Assembly: GCA_964632845.1 (NCBI GenBank)
Contig: CAZWDU010000004.1
Location: 62,001-126,000 of the forward strand
DNA: 64,000 nucleotides
Direction of reading: 5' to 3'
Source: JAOZHU01 sp964632845
GTDB lineage: Archaea > Thermoproteota > Bathyarchaeia > Bathyarchaeales > Bathycorpusculaceae
A program made the translations under genes and the position numbers. The notes beneath the pieces were generated by a model. It was not told the origin of the DNA. It ran no database searches and worked only from the letters and a program-made list of their open reading frames with translations. This document shows, one piece after another, positions 17,479-27,477 of this stretch (position 1 is the stretch's first letter; each line of letters starts with the position of its first letter).

Positions 17479-20298
17479 ATGCCGTTGCTGTACCCTATTA
17501 AACGCGTCTTCCGCAACTGGACACTCTTCTTAGCACTTTTAATAGGCATAATTCTTGCATCTACTTTTTTCGCAAGTATCAACATAAAAGCCAACCTTGC
17601 TGCTGAGCAAGCTCTGGAGCAACAGATTAGCAGCATCATTACGGACATGGAGTTTAGTTCAAATCTTAACATTACCAACGTTGCATTTGCCAGAGAAAAC
17701 ATTTCAAGCATTGACGGAGTTAAGGGAGTTGATGTCGTTGCTAGGTTTAGTTTGCCTGTATCATTATCAAGCGACAACTACACTACCCCTCAGTATACCT
17801 CAATTGCGTCTATGCCTAACAGTTCGCGGATTTATGATGAGTGGTTAAACAAACCCGTGGAGGGCATAAAAGAAAACGAAACCTACCTTCTCGCGAATTC
17901 GCCTTTAGCGAAAAAAGTTTCTATAGGCGACAACATTTCGACAGTTCTCGACTTTCCAACTCCAAAATATGATAACACAACCACGGTTTACCTTAATCTT
18001 ACAGTGGCGGGGTTTGCAGACCTTACTGACACTGGTTACTCGCTTATTTCGGGCAGCACTTACTATATTTCTCCACTCGGTTCTGTGGATGTCAAACAGA
18101 TTTATACTTACAGGTCGGACATGATGATTATAAGCTGGGAAAATACTCTTGAAAAACTCTGGATTGATGCTCCGAATGGAACGGTTTACACAACATTTTC
18201 AATTTATGTTGACCGCGACAAGCTCTTAAGCCCATGGGACACGCAGACATCAGCTAAAAACTTGCAGATAGTGGCTGACAACATACAGAACAATGTTCTT
18301 GCCAATTTTGAAGCTCACGGCTACGTGAATAATAGGCTTGGATACGCATTGACCAGTTTTCAGTATAGTTTCTCAAGCACTTTGTTCAATTTAATTGTGG
18401 TTTCGATTCCAGTCTTCTTTGTCGCGTGGTATCTGGGCGCCACGGTTTCCGATGTTTCCTTCAACATGAGACGACGCGAAATCGGGTTATTATCGACCAA
18501 GGGGCTTTCAAGCGGGCAAATACAGCGAATGTTTCTTACTGAAGCCTTAACTATTGGCCTTATCGGTGGCGTCCTTGGAGTAGTCGGCGGCTTAATTCTA
18601 AATCAGGTATTCAGCGGCGGTTTCAACCTGGATACCTTGTTTAGTCCTCAACTGTTTAGCCCATACACAATGCTTTTCACTATTATTTTCGGCATGATTT
18701 TGTCTCTTTTCTCCGTATTCCGCTCTGCAAGAAAAGCTGCTAGACTGCCAACTGTTGAGGCACTGAGGGATTACATGCCTATGGAAAGCGACAAAGCCTA
18801 CCGAAAACGGTGGCCATGGGTAGCGTTTATCCTCGGAACTTACAAAATCGCAGTGTACCTTGCAGGTGTAAACGTGTTGCAACTTGTGCAAAACTTGAGT
18901 TTCCAAGGTGGAAGCTACTTAATCACGTTGATTCTTATACCCTTCACGGTGCTTGATCAAATTCTCGATTACATTGGTCCTATGTTGTTCTTTTGGGGTA
19001 CCACGAAACTGTTAATCCAGAACTCACTCAAATTCCAGCAGTTAACTGCCAAAATTTCAGCGGTAATGGGTGATTTAGGCGCGTTAGCGGCAAAGAACGT
19101 TAGACGCAGCCCTGCACGGTTGGCGGCTGTAGCTTTTCTAATCGCGTTTATAATCGGATACGGCGTTCAAGTGACTGGGCAACTCGCAAGTGAGCAAGAT
19201 TACGCCGTTAGACAAGTTCAGTACCAAGTTGGCGCTGACGCTACGATCAGCGTGATAAATGCCACTTTAGCCACTAACATAACGGACAACATCGTAGCGA
19301 ACGTTACAGGAGTAAAGAACGCCACCGTGGAATACACGCTTAGCCAAAATGACGCCGGAACCGTGGTGAAAACTATTGACCCAGATTCTTGGGCTGCAAC
19401 AGCCTATTATGAGGAGGAATGGTTCAGCGGCGCCAGCAGGGAGCAAGCATTCCAAGACATGAAAGCAAACAACATGACCATCATCTTAGAACGCAGGGTC
19501 GCCGAACAATACAACCTGCAAATTGACGACACTATAGGCATAGATTTCCCTTCAGGTCCAAGAAAACTGAAGATTGTAGGTTTCTTCGGTCCAGAATCCT
19601 CTGAATCAGGAGGAAGTTTCATTGGCATTTCGTCGTATACTTTGTCCACATGGTCGTTTGTGCCAAAAGACCTCTTCAACATGAGCAGCCCCGAAAGTGA
19701 CGCGTACAAACTGGAGTCTTTTGAGACGAAAATACTGCTGAAATTAGATGCAGGCGTTAACGGAACAGCGGTTGCAGAGCAAATTCGCGGGCTTGACCTT
19801 GAAGTTTACGGAGTGGACTCTTATGATGAGGAGTGGCAGCAATCTCAGCAAATGCAAAATGCGTACACGTACAGTAGTATGCAAATAGCGGATACTCAAC
19901 GGTTGGGCTTAATTTTCGTTGTTCTTGCCGCGTCGGTGGGCACTGTGTTGATTAGTGTTGTCAGTTTGAGAGAAAGAAGGCGTGAAGCCACATTAATGAG
20001 CGTTAAAGGTTTATCGTATCGGCAGCTAGTATGGATGTTTCTCACCGAGAATATTGCAGTAATAACGTTCTCAGTTGTGCTCGGCGTAAGCGTTGGGTTA
20101 ATAATTGTTTACGGCAACATAACCTCAGCCAACGCCGCCACATCAGCTCTTGTTCAAAGGCGCTTGATTTTCTCAAATGATTTTATAGTTTCCATCGCTT
20201 CTTACATAGCAATAATATACTCTGCTACAATTGGGTCTATCCTGATAATGACAAGTCAATATATAACTAAACTTGAGAGGATGATTAGGTTAAGATGA
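17479..20298 (+). CDS. ABC transporter permease, FtsX/LolCE-like, double
   Basis: 939 residues. An N-terminal helix (12-32) precedes a periplasmic-type domain, then a FtsX block of three helices (about 300-440, with the RRREIGLLSTKGLS coupling loop). A second helix near 555 and a second external domain follow, then the second FtsX block (about 800-935, with RERRREATLMSVKGLS). This single-chain double-FtsX arrangement is common in archaeal MacB/LolCDE-like systems that act on lipids, lipoproteins or cell-surface processes rather than import. The stop overlaps the ATPase start (ATGA), so the two are translationally coupled. Confidence 0.93.
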   Translation: MPLLYPIKRVFRNWTLFLALLIGIILASTFFASINIKANLAAEQALEQQISSIITDMEFSSNLNITNVAFARENISSIDGVKGVDVVARFSLPVSLSSDNYTTPQYTSIASMPNSSRIYDEWLNKPVEGIKENETYLLANSPLAKKVSIGDNISTVLDFPTPKYDNTTTVYLNLTVAGFADLTDTGYSLISGSTYYISPLGSVDVKQIYTYRSDMMIISWENTLEKLWIDAPNGTVYTTFSIYVDRDKLLSPWDTQTSAKNLQIVADNIQNNVLANFEAHGYVNNRLGYALTSFQYSFSSTLFNLIVVSIPVFFVAWYLGATVSDVSFNMRRREIGLLSTKGLSSGQIQRMFLTEALTIGLIGGVLGVVGGLILNQVFSGGFNLDTLFSPQLFSPYTMLFTIIFGMILSLFSVFRSARKAARLPTVEALRDYMPMESDKAYRKRWPWVAFILGTYKIAVYLAGVNVLQLVQNLSFQGGSYLITLILIPFTVLDQILDYIGPMLFFWGTTKLLIQNSLKFQQLTAKISAVMGDLGALAAKNVRRSPARLAAVAFLIAFIIGYGVQVTGQLASEQDYAVRQVQYQVGADATISVINATLATNITDNIVANVTGVKNATVEYTLSQNDAGTVVKTIDPDSWAATAYYEEEWFSGASREQAFQDMKANNMTIILERRVAEQYNLQIDDTIGIDFPSGPRKLKIVGFFGPESSESGGSFIGISSYTLSTWSFVPKDLFNMSSPESDAYKLESFETKILLKLDAGVNGTAVAEQIRGLDLEVYGVDSYDEEWQQSQQMQNAYTYSSMQIADTQRLGLIFVVLAASVGTVLISVVSLRERRREATLMSVKGLSYRQLVWMFLTENIAVITFSVVLGVSVGLIIVYGNITSANAATSALVQRRLIFSNDFIVSIASYIAIIYSATIGSILIMTSQYITKLERMIRLR

Positions 20299-21191
20299 AC
20301 GGCTTAAACGTAATAGCCAGAGACTTAGTTAAAGTCCACCGCACAGGCAGAATCGAAGTGCAAGCCCTTCGCGGCTTAAACATGAACATCAAAGCAGGCG
20401 AACTAATCGCCATAATAGGTCCCAGCGGAAGCGGAAAAACCACGCTGCTCAACATAGTCGGCGGATTAGACGAAGCCACCGCAGGCACCGTCCTAGTCGG
20501 CGACCTGAATGTAACTACGCAGTCCGTCACGCATCTTGTGGACTTCCGAAGAAAAATGGTTGGACACATATTCCAAACGCTGAACCTGATTCCCACATTG
20601 ACGGCTAAAGAAAACATTGAATTTGCAATGATTGCCTCAAAAGTCTCTAGAAAAATCCGAAAAGAACGAGTGGAAAGCCTTCTGGAAACGGTTGGTTTGA
20701 CAGACCGCGCTAATCACAAGCCTGAAGAGTTAAGCGGAGGCGAGCAGCAGCGCATTGCCATCGCGGCGGCGTTGGCGAATGACGCGCCTGTTTTGTTGGC
20801 AGATGAGCCTACTGGGGAACTGGACACGGTAAACGCGAGGATTGTGGTGGAGTACCTTGTAAAGGTGAACCGTGAGCTTGGCAAGACGATAATAATGGTA
20901 ACACATGACCCGAGCGTTGCCCGTGTAGCGCACAGGATACTGCGCATTGAAGACGGCGTGATAAAAATAGCTCTAGCTCCATCAGAGGTTATTGTTCAGG
21001 AAAAGGCAGTTTCGTACTCTGACCAGTTGAAAGCAAGAGTCGCCGAGATAAACAGTCAACTAGAGCAGTTGGACAGCGATTTCAGGCGCGAGAAAATGGA
21101 CGGAGACGAATACATAGCAAAGAGAACGAGCCTAAAACATACCAGAGACAGCCTCAAAGAAGAACTAGTAAGAATGGGCGTAGTAACATAA
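20295..21191 (+). CDS. ABC transporter ATP-binding protein, LolD/MacB-like
   Basis: 298 residues. Walker A GPSGSGKTTLLN, Q-loop IFQTLNL, signature ELSGGEQQRIA, Walker B VLLADEPTGELD and H-loop VTHD are all intact in the first 225 residues. The C-terminal 70 residues (VSYSDQLKARVAEINSQLEQ onward) are a predicted coiled coil, longer than in usual LolD proteins. It energises the double-FtsX permease encoded just upstream with a 4-base overlap. Confidence 0.96.
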   Translation: MNGLNVIARDLVKVHRTGRIEVQALRGLNMNIKAGELIAIIGPSGSGKTTLLNIVGGLDEATAGTVLVGDLNVTTQSVTHLVDFRRKMVGHIFQTLNLIPTLTAKENIEFAMIASKVSRKIRKERVESLLETVGLTDRANHKPEELSGGEQQRIAIAAALANDAPVLLADEPTGELDTVNARIVVEYLVKVNRELGKTIIMVTHDPSVARVAHRILRIEDGVIKIALAPSEVIVQEKAVSYSDQLKARVAEINSQLEQLDSDFRREKMDGDEYIAKRTSLKHTRDSLKEELVRMGVVT

Positions 21192-21328
21192 CACGAAGAC
21201 AACAACGCACGCACAAATAACGGCGCAGACAAACCAGCACATTTGAAGCCTAATAACCAATCACCACACAAAACCATGCACCCTGCTATAAATAGAGGGG
21301 GTATAAGCTTTTCCAAGCACATCAGTTC

Positions 21329-24067
21329 TCAAGCATTTTTAGAGGACTTCCGACTGAAAAACTTGCGAGTTTCCTCAGCCAAAACCACTATCAACGCCAA
21401 AGCCGCCAAAAACACCCAGTCCGCAACGCCAAGTGCAGTCGTGCCGAAAAACTGCTGCATCAACGGCACATAAACGATAACGGATAAAATAGACAACTGC
21501 GCCACAATACCAACAAGAATCCACTTGTTGGCTGAAAGCTTAGTTCTGAAAAGGGAAACTTTGCTGGTTCTGCATGCGAGCACGTTACCCACTTGAGCTA
21601 CAACAATACCTGCAAAAGTCATCGTTACGCCTTTGATGTAAACTGGACTATCAGCAGGCAAAGCCATTCCCCACTGCCAACCACCAGCCGCCCAAGCGCT
21701 CAAACAACCGTACATGGCGCCAACAGCTATGATAACGCCAATGTAAAGCGAACGCAAAAACACGCGCGAAGTAAACAAGCGTTCCTTAATGCTGCGTGGT
21801 GGTTCCTGCATAATCCCTGCTTCAGGCGGTTCACGACTCAATGCCAAAGAGGGAACAACGTCTATTGCAAGGTCAATGGCTAAAACCTGCACTACAAGCA
21901 AAGGCAAAGGAATACCCAACAAAGCATAAAGCACGTAAGGAATCAACTCAGCCCAATTATGCGAAAACACGTACACAATAAACTTCCTAATATTCTCGTA
22001 AATAGCACGACCAGACTCAACCGCTTTAACGATAGACTCAAAACTGTCATCCAGCAAAACAATATCCGCTGCTTCACGCGCAACATCAGTGCCAGCAACA
22101 CCCATAGCCACACCGATATCCGCTTCCTTCAAAGAAGGCGCATCATTCGCCCCATCCCCAGTAACCGCGACCACCTCACCGCTTTTCTTAATAACCTTCA
22201 CGATGCGCAGCTTCTGCTCAGGAGACACACGCGCAAAAATCACGTTACCCCGCTTAACAGCATCCACAACATCTGCGTCACTCAAACCCTCCAAATCCAC
22301 ACCGCGAACTATGCTACAGCAATCCGCGTCAACAATGCCCACTTCACGAGCAACCGCCTGCGCTGTAGGACCATAATCACCAGTAATAATCACAGTCTTC
22401 ACACCAGCCTGCTTAGCTTTTGCAACAGCAGCCTTTACTTCCAGCCGTGGCGGATCACGCATAGCCACTAAACCCACAAACGTCATGCGCCTCTCCACAG
22501 CAGCAGTTTTAGAATACTCGCTTTTCGGCAACTTCTTGTAAGCAACTGCAATAACACGCAAGCCATCATCAGCAAACTCGCGAATTCTTTCTTCCGCCGC
22601 CGCCAAGTTTTCGCTCGTAAGTTCTTCCACCTTGGCATTCACAAGTATCGTGTTGCACAAAGAAAGCACGCTTCTAGGAGCACCCTTCATGTAAACGAGA
22701 AAGTCACCGTTAAGCTTGTGAACCGTAGTCATCCGTTTTCGCTTGAAATCAAACGGTACAACATTGACTATGGGCTTCTCAGCAAGAACCCTCTCAACGT
22801 TACTGCCATACTTCAACGCAGCAACAAGCAACGCGCCATCTGTTGGATCGCCAATCACACCCCACGCAAGATTCTTATCTGAAGGTGGCTCAATTTTCGC
22901 GCCGTTACACAACGCAGCAATCTCAAGAAGCTTTTCAACCCCCACTGCCTCAGACGCCTTCAGCACTTCGCCGTTTAAAGTGAAGTCCCCCGCAGGATTG
23001 TAACCTATACCTGAAACATCCACCGTGCAATCTTTAACCCATAACTTCTCAACCGTCATCTCGCCCTTGGTAATCGTGCCAGTTTTGTCAGTGCAAATCA
23101 CCGTGACGCTGCCCAAAGTTTGAACCGCAGACAACCGCTTAACAAGCACATTCTGCTTCACCATCTTCAAAACATTAATCGCCAAAGCACTCGAAACCGT
23201 AACCTGCAGCCCTTCAGGAACGCAACACACCATAACACCAATCATGAAGAGAATGCTACTGTACAAGGGCACATGAAGCCAAAGCATGCTCGCCGCAAAA
23301 AACACCAACCCCACAACAACAGCAATCACAAAATCATACTTCGCCATCAACGCAATCTCCTTCTGCAACGGACTGTCCTCTTCACGTATCGCCTGAGTCA
23401 AATTAGCAATTTTCCCAAATTGCGTATCCATTCCAGTAGCATACACAACCGCTTTACCACGACCCCTCGCAACACTCGTGCTCATAAAAACCAAATTAGG
23501 CGAATACAAATACGCCTTCTCAACAATCCGCGCAGGCTTCGCAGTTCTCGGTTGTGGCTCCGATTCCCCAGTCAACGGCACATTATTCGTCCACAAATCA
23601 AAAGCCTCAAACAAACGCGCATCTGCAGGAACACGGTCACCCTCCTCCAAAACCACAATGTCGCCGGGAACAATCTCCCTAACCAAAATTTTCCCAAGCT
23701 CTCCATCGCGAATGACTTTCGCATATTCAGGCATCCAATGCCGCAGGGTCTGCATGGCTTTTTCCGCACGTGCTTCTTGGAACAGGCTGAAGAAAATGTT
23801 AAGCAACACCACACCGAGTATGATTAAGCTTAGTTCCCACATGCCGCTGACTGCTGACAGCACGCTTGCGAAGAGCAGCAGTATGCCGAACAAGTCTTTG
23901 AAGTGCACTATGAACTTGTACGAGAACGGCGTAGCTTTCTTTTCGACTAGCGTGTTGAATCCATGCTCTTTGAGGCGCAGTTTAGCCTCTTCAGTTGTTA
24001 ATCCATTGGGTGACACACGCAGAGTGTCGAAGAGTTCCTTGAGACGCATGGAAGCGGCTTTTTCCAA
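21329..24067 (-). CDS. P-type cation ATPase (P2, calcium-pump-like)
   Basis: About 912 residues from TTG at 24067; ATG six codons later (MRLKELFDTLRV) is equally likely. The actuator motif LTGES, phosphorylation motif CTDKTGTITKGE, nucleotide site KGAP and hinge TGDGANDAPSLKEADIGVAMG are intact, with about ten membrane helices. The membrane motif VCCVPEGLQ in helix 4 fits a PEGL-type P2 ATPase (Ca2+ or Na+/K+-like). It pumps cations out of the cytoplasm; the exact ion cannot be fixed from the sequence. Transcribed towards the ABC transporter genes. Confidence 0.94.
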   Translation of the reverse strand: MEKAASMRLKELFDTLRVSPNGLTTEEAKLRLKEHGFNTLVEKKATPFSYKFIVHFKDLFGILLLFASVLSAVSGMWELSLIILGVVLLNIFFSLFQEARAEKAMQTLRHWMPEYAKVIRDGELGKILVREIVPGDIVVLEEGDRVPADARLFEAFDLWTNNVPLTGESEPQPRTAKPARIVEKAYLYSPNLVFMSTSVARGRGKAVVYATGMDTQFGKIANLTQAIREEDSPLQKEIALMAKYDFVIAVVVGLVFFAASMLWLHVPLYSSILFMIGVMVCCVPEGLQVTVSSALAINVLKMVKQNVLVKRLSAVQTLGSVTVICTDKTGTITKGEMTVEKLWVKDCTVDVSGIGYNPAGDFTLNGEVLKASEAVGVEKLLEIAALCNGAKIEPPSDKNLAWGVIGDPTDGALLVAALKYGSNVERVLAEKPIVNVVPFDFKRKRMTTVHKLNGDFLVYMKGAPRSVLSLCNTILVNAKVEELTSENLAAAEERIREFADDGLRVIAVAYKKLPKSEYSKTAAVERRMTFVGLVAMRDPPRLEVKAAVAKAKQAGVKTVIITGDYGPTAQAVAREVGIVDADCCSIVRGVDLEGLSDADVVDAVKRGNVIFARVSPEQKLRIVKVIKKSGEVVAVTGDGANDAPSLKEADIGVAMGVAGTDVAREAADIVLLDDSFESIVKAVESGRAIYENIRKFIVYVFSHNWAELIPYVLYALLGIPLPLLVVQVLAIDLAIDVVPSLALSREPPEAGIMQEPPRSIKERLFTSRVFLRSLYIGVIIAVGAMYGCLSAWAAGGWQWGMALPADSPVYIKGVTMTFAGIVVAQVGNVLACRTSKVSLFRTKLSANKWILVGIVAQLSILSVIVYVPLMQQFFGTTALGVADWVFLAALALIVVLAEETRKFFSRKSSKNA

Positions 24068-24398
24068 AAAAATCCCTTTTTTTATAAACTCGTTAAACAG
24101 GCGTTTTAAGGACCATGACCGTAGTTAGGCGGAAGCAGCGCTGAAACTAAGGAAACGTAAGTCGGCGCGCTGTTTTGTCGCGTTGAAAGAGGTTGAGTGC
24201 ACATTTGTATCCTCGGCTGTACTTGTTTTGTTTGTAAACAGCTTTGCCTTTTTAAGGTGCTGTTTTTGGCTAAAGTATTGGCGGTTAGATTTAAACTAAT
24301 CGGAGACAAAGACGAGTTTGACCGTAAACCGCTTTTATCCGCATGTTAAATATATTTCTGTTAAAAACATCTATTCAGGCATACAGGAGACTTGACTG
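24068..24398. other. Intergenic region between divergent ATPase and CMD genes
   Basis: 331 bases without a convincing gene. It holds the start region of the P-type ATPase and, on the plus strand, a TATA-like TTAAATATA at 24345-24353 and AGGAG at 24385-24389 for the carboxymuconolactone-decarboxylase-type gene. A 67-codon minus frame here has no coding character. No RNA gene recognised. Confidence 0.5.
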
Positions 24399-24740
24399 AT
24401 GGGCAAGATAGAAGAAATAAGGAAAACACGAAAAACAGCCAACTTTAAGCTGTTAGCTTTGAAGTCAAAGGTTTATGAACGGTTCCTGCAGATGGAAGAA
24501 GCTACTTACGCGGATGGCGCGTTAACCAAAAAGCAAAAAGAATTAATCGCTGTCGGAATTTCAGTTGTGATTAACTGTGAATCCTGCATGGAATGGCACA
24601 TAACGCAGGCTGCTGCGGCAGGAGCTTCCAAACGCGAAGTTCTGGAAGCTGTTGAAGTAGGCATTGAGTTTGGCGGTGGACCAGCCACAGTTTCTGCGCG
24701 GTTCGCTCTGGAAGTCATGGAAAACGTTTTCAAGGAGTAA
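24399..24740 (+). CDS. Carboxymuconolactone decarboxylase / AhpD-like protein
   Basis: 113 residues, starting 10 bases after AGGAG. The CESCMEWHI motif (CxxC followed by His) and the preceding KQKELIAVGISVVINCE helix are the AhpD-type signature; the C-terminal GGGPATVSARFALEVMENV completes the six-helix fold. Such proteins act as alkylhydroperoxidase-like thiol reductants or bind small acids. Sits alone between the P-type ATPase and aEF-2. Confidence 0.92.
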   Translation: MGKIEEIRKTRKTANFKLLALKSKVYERFLQMEEATYADGALTKKQKELIAVGISVVINCESCMEWHITQAAAAGASKREVLEAVEVGIEFGGGPATVSARFALEVMENVFKE

Positions 24741-24941
24741 ACGAAACCGCGACGGCGTCAAGTTGTATCATTGAACATTCCAGAAACAACTGCCATAAAG
24801 TTAATAGGCGACAGTTTTCATTTCCATGTAGCTTATCTCTTTAAGCGAGAATTGGAAAATGTTTCAGTTCATTAAAACAGAACTCTGTAACGGAATTCAA
24901 TCCGCTAAATACTATTTGTGTAGATTGGAGCAGGTTTAGTT

Positions 24942-27158
24942 ATGGCGCGTTATAAACAAGTTGAAGACATCATCAATTTGATGGATACCCCGGAAATTAT
25001 TAGGAACACCAGCATAATCGCTCACGTGGACCATGGAAAAACCACCTTGTCAGATAGTCTCTTGGCTGCTGCAGGCATAATCAGCGAGCAAACTGCAGGT
25101 CAGAAACTGTTTCTTGACTCATGGGACCTTGAGCAGAAGCGGCAGATGACCGTGTTCGCTTCAAACATCAGCTTAACGCATACGTTCGGCGGCAAAGACT
25201 TCCTCATCAACCTCATTGACACACCTGGGCACATTGACTTCAGCGGTGCAGTAACCAGAAGCCTCCGTGCTGTGGACGGTGCGCTCGTAGTTGTTGACGC
25301 AGTGGAAGGACCGATGACGCAAACGGAAACCGTGCTAATGCAGGCTCTGCGTGAACGTGTGAAACCCATTTTGTTCATTAACAAAGTTGACAGACTTATA
25401 AAAGAAATTAAACTGACTCCGGAAGAAGTGCAACGCAAATTCGCGAAAATAATTGCACGCGTAAACACGCTTATTGAGAAGTATGCGCCAGCTGACCACA
25501 AAAAGGATTGGCAAGTTAAAGTGGAAGATGGGCGTGTAGCTTTCGGTTCGGCACTTCACAAGTGGGGTTTAAACTTGCCGCATATGAAGACGAAGGGCAT
25601 ATCGTTCAAGGACATCATCGACGCTTACAGTGGCGCTCCAGAAGATGTCGGTAAAAAAGTTGATGACTTAAGCAAGAAAGCGCCTTTGTACGAGCCGATT
25701 TTGGACATGTTTTGCGAGCATGTACCGAATCCGTTGGTGGCTCAGCCGTATAGGCAGAGTCAGATTTGGCCAGGTGATCCAGAGAGCACGACTGGTAAGG
25801 GCATGGCGAGTGTGGATCCGAATGGACCGTTATTGATGTGTGTGACGACTATTGAGGTTGATCCGCACAGCGGCGTTGTTGCTATAGGGCGTGTTTTCAG
25901 TGGTTCAGTTACGAAAGGCAAGTTGGTTCAGCTTTTGACGAGTCGTCAAAAAGGTACCGTGCAGCAGGTTTACATGAGTATGGCTACTGACCGAGTTATT
26001 GTTGATCGTGTTCCAGCGGGAAACATCGCGGCTGTTTCAGGGTTGCCTGCGATCCATGTGGGTGAAACCGTTGCGGAAGATGGTGTGGAGACACATTCGT
26101 TTGAGGGTTTGAAGTATGTGTCTGATCCTGTGGTTACAGTTGCTGTGGAGCCTGAGGACGTCAAGGACTTGCCGTTGTTTGACAAGGTTATGCACAAGCT
26201 AACGACTGAAGACCCGAACGTGCATTTCAAGATGGATAAGGAAAGCGGCGAATTTCTACTGAGCGGTATGGGTGAGCTTCACTTAGAGATTACGGCTTAC
26301 CGTATGCAGGAAGCGGGTTTGAAGGTGAAGCTTAGTAAGCCTATTGTGATTTACCGTGAAACCATCAGCCATGATTATCGTGGTTCAGCTGTGATGGGTA
26401 AAAGCCCTAACAAGCACAGCAAACTGTGGATTACGATGGAGAAGCTGCCTGAAGAAGTTATTGAGGCAATTAGGTCTGAGAAAGTTACTGAGATGCAGAC
26501 GCGTGATGAACGGCAAAAGGCTCTTAAGGCGCTTGGTTGGTCAACGGATGATGCCCGTAGCGTTATAGCTATTGAGGAAACTAACATTCTCGTAAATAGG
26601 ATTAAGGGAAGGCAGTACGTTGAAGAGGTTTTGGATCATGTTAAATCAGGCTTCCGAGAAGCAGTGCACACTTCGGTTTTGGCGAAGGAACCTGCTTACG
26701 GACTGAAGATTAACCTTGAAGACATAACCGTGCACGAAGACCCAGTGCACAGAGGCCCAGCGCAGATTTTGCCTATGACTTGGCGTCCAATATGGTGTGC
26801 TTTCTTGCTAAGTGAACCAAAGCTGCTGGAGCCGTTGCTGAGCTTTGAATGCAAGGTTCCGAACAACTTCGTTAGTCCAGTTATAGGCCTAGTGCAGAAG
26901 CGCCGCGGCAAAATCTTGGACATGACAAACGACGAGGACATGGTGATTATCAAAGCTGAGATGCCTGTTTCAGAATCCTTCGGAATTGCCGATGAGCTGC
27001 GTTCTTCCACGCAGGGCAGGGCTTTCTGGGCGACGCAGTTTAGCCGTTGGGCACCAGTTCCAGGGCAGCTGCAGGCAGAAACGATAAAGGCAATCAGAGA
27101 ACGCAGAGGCTTGGCACCGACACCGCCGAAAGCAGAAGAATTCTACGAAGCAGAATAA
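24942..27158 (+). CDS. fusA: Translation elongation factor aEF-2
   Basis: 738 residues, the normal length. GTP-binding motifs: AHVDHGKTT (G1), the switch region, DTPGHIDFS (G3) and NKVD (G4). Domains II-V follow, including SGMGELHLEI and the domain IV loop HEDPVHRGPAQILPMT, which carries the His that archaea convert to diphthamide. It drives ribosomal translocation. The gene is monocistronic, with GGAG upstream of the ATG. Confidence 0.98.
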   Translation: MARYKQVEDIINLMDTPEIIRNTSIIAHVDHGKTTLSDSLLAAAGIISEQTAGQKLFLDSWDLEQKRQMTVFASNISLTHTFGGKDFLINLIDTPGHIDFSGAVTRSLRAVDGALVVVDAVEGPMTQTETVLMQALRERVKPILFINKVDRLIKEIKLTPEEVQRKFAKIIARVNTLIEKYAPADHKKDWQVKVEDGRVAFGSALHKWGLNLPHMKTKGISFKDIIDAYSGAPEDVGKKVDDLSKKAPLYEPILDMFCEHVPNPLVAQPYRQSQIWPGDPESTTGKGMASVDPNGPLLMCVTTIEVDPHSGVVAIGRVFSGSVTKGKLVQLLTSRQKGTVQQVYMSMATDRVIVDRVPAGNIAAVSGLPAIHVGETVAEDGVETHSFEGLKYVSDPVVTVAVEPEDVKDLPLFDKVMHKLTTEDPNVHFKMDKESGEFLLSGMGELHLEITAYRMQEAGLKVKLSKPIVIYRETISHDYRGSAVMGKSPNKHSKLWITMEKLPEEVIEAIRSEKVTEMQTRDERQKALKALGWSTDDARSVIAIEETNILVNRIKGRQYVEEVLDHVKSGFREAVHTSVLAKEPAYGLKINLEDITVHEDPVHRGPAQILPMTWRPIWCAFLLSEPKLLEPLLSFECKVPNNFVSPVIGLVQKRRGKILDMTNDEDMVIIKAEMPVSESFGIADELRSSTQGRAFWATQFSRWAPVPGQLQAETIKAIRERRGLAPTPPKAEEFYEAE

Positions 27159-27428
27159 GCAACAAAGCTTTTCTTTTCTTCTTTCTTTTCCAGTTTCTAC
27201 CTAACCAGCAATGTTTAAGCAAGGCATGCGAATTACGTGGGTGTTACCCAGCGTTGTGTATTCAGCCTATGAAAAACTACGTTTCTGTGTCTAATCGTTT
27301 CCTTGTATTGCGGGAACTACCGCTTGGAAAAGACTGTAGCCCCTCTTTATAAGGTGTTATGGACACCGCAAAGTAAAGTCTACCAGTACTTCGAGAAGAC
27401 TATGAAAAAGTGGGCTAAACAGGTAAAA

Positions 27429-27438
27429 ACATATATTT
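27429..27438 (+). promoter_or_regulatory. TATA box for nadA
   Basis: ACATATATTT lies 40-49 bases before the ATG at 27478. Archaeal spacing puts transcription start near 27455-27465, downstream of the TTG at 27448, which supports the ATG at 27478 as the start. Confidence 0.55.
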
Positions 27439-27477
27439 CTATAAAGTTTGTTTACTGCTTACGCTAAAGGCGAAAAC

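Noticed and set aside
21593..24128. Several plus-strand frames of 95-235 codons opposite the P-type ATPase
   Set aside because: Antisense shadows rich in Arg, His, Thr and Asn; the minus strand is fully explained by the ATPase.
24106..24309. 67-codon minus frame between the P-type ATPase and CMD genes
   Set aside because: No coding character, no start context, and it overlaps the likely ATPase promoter.
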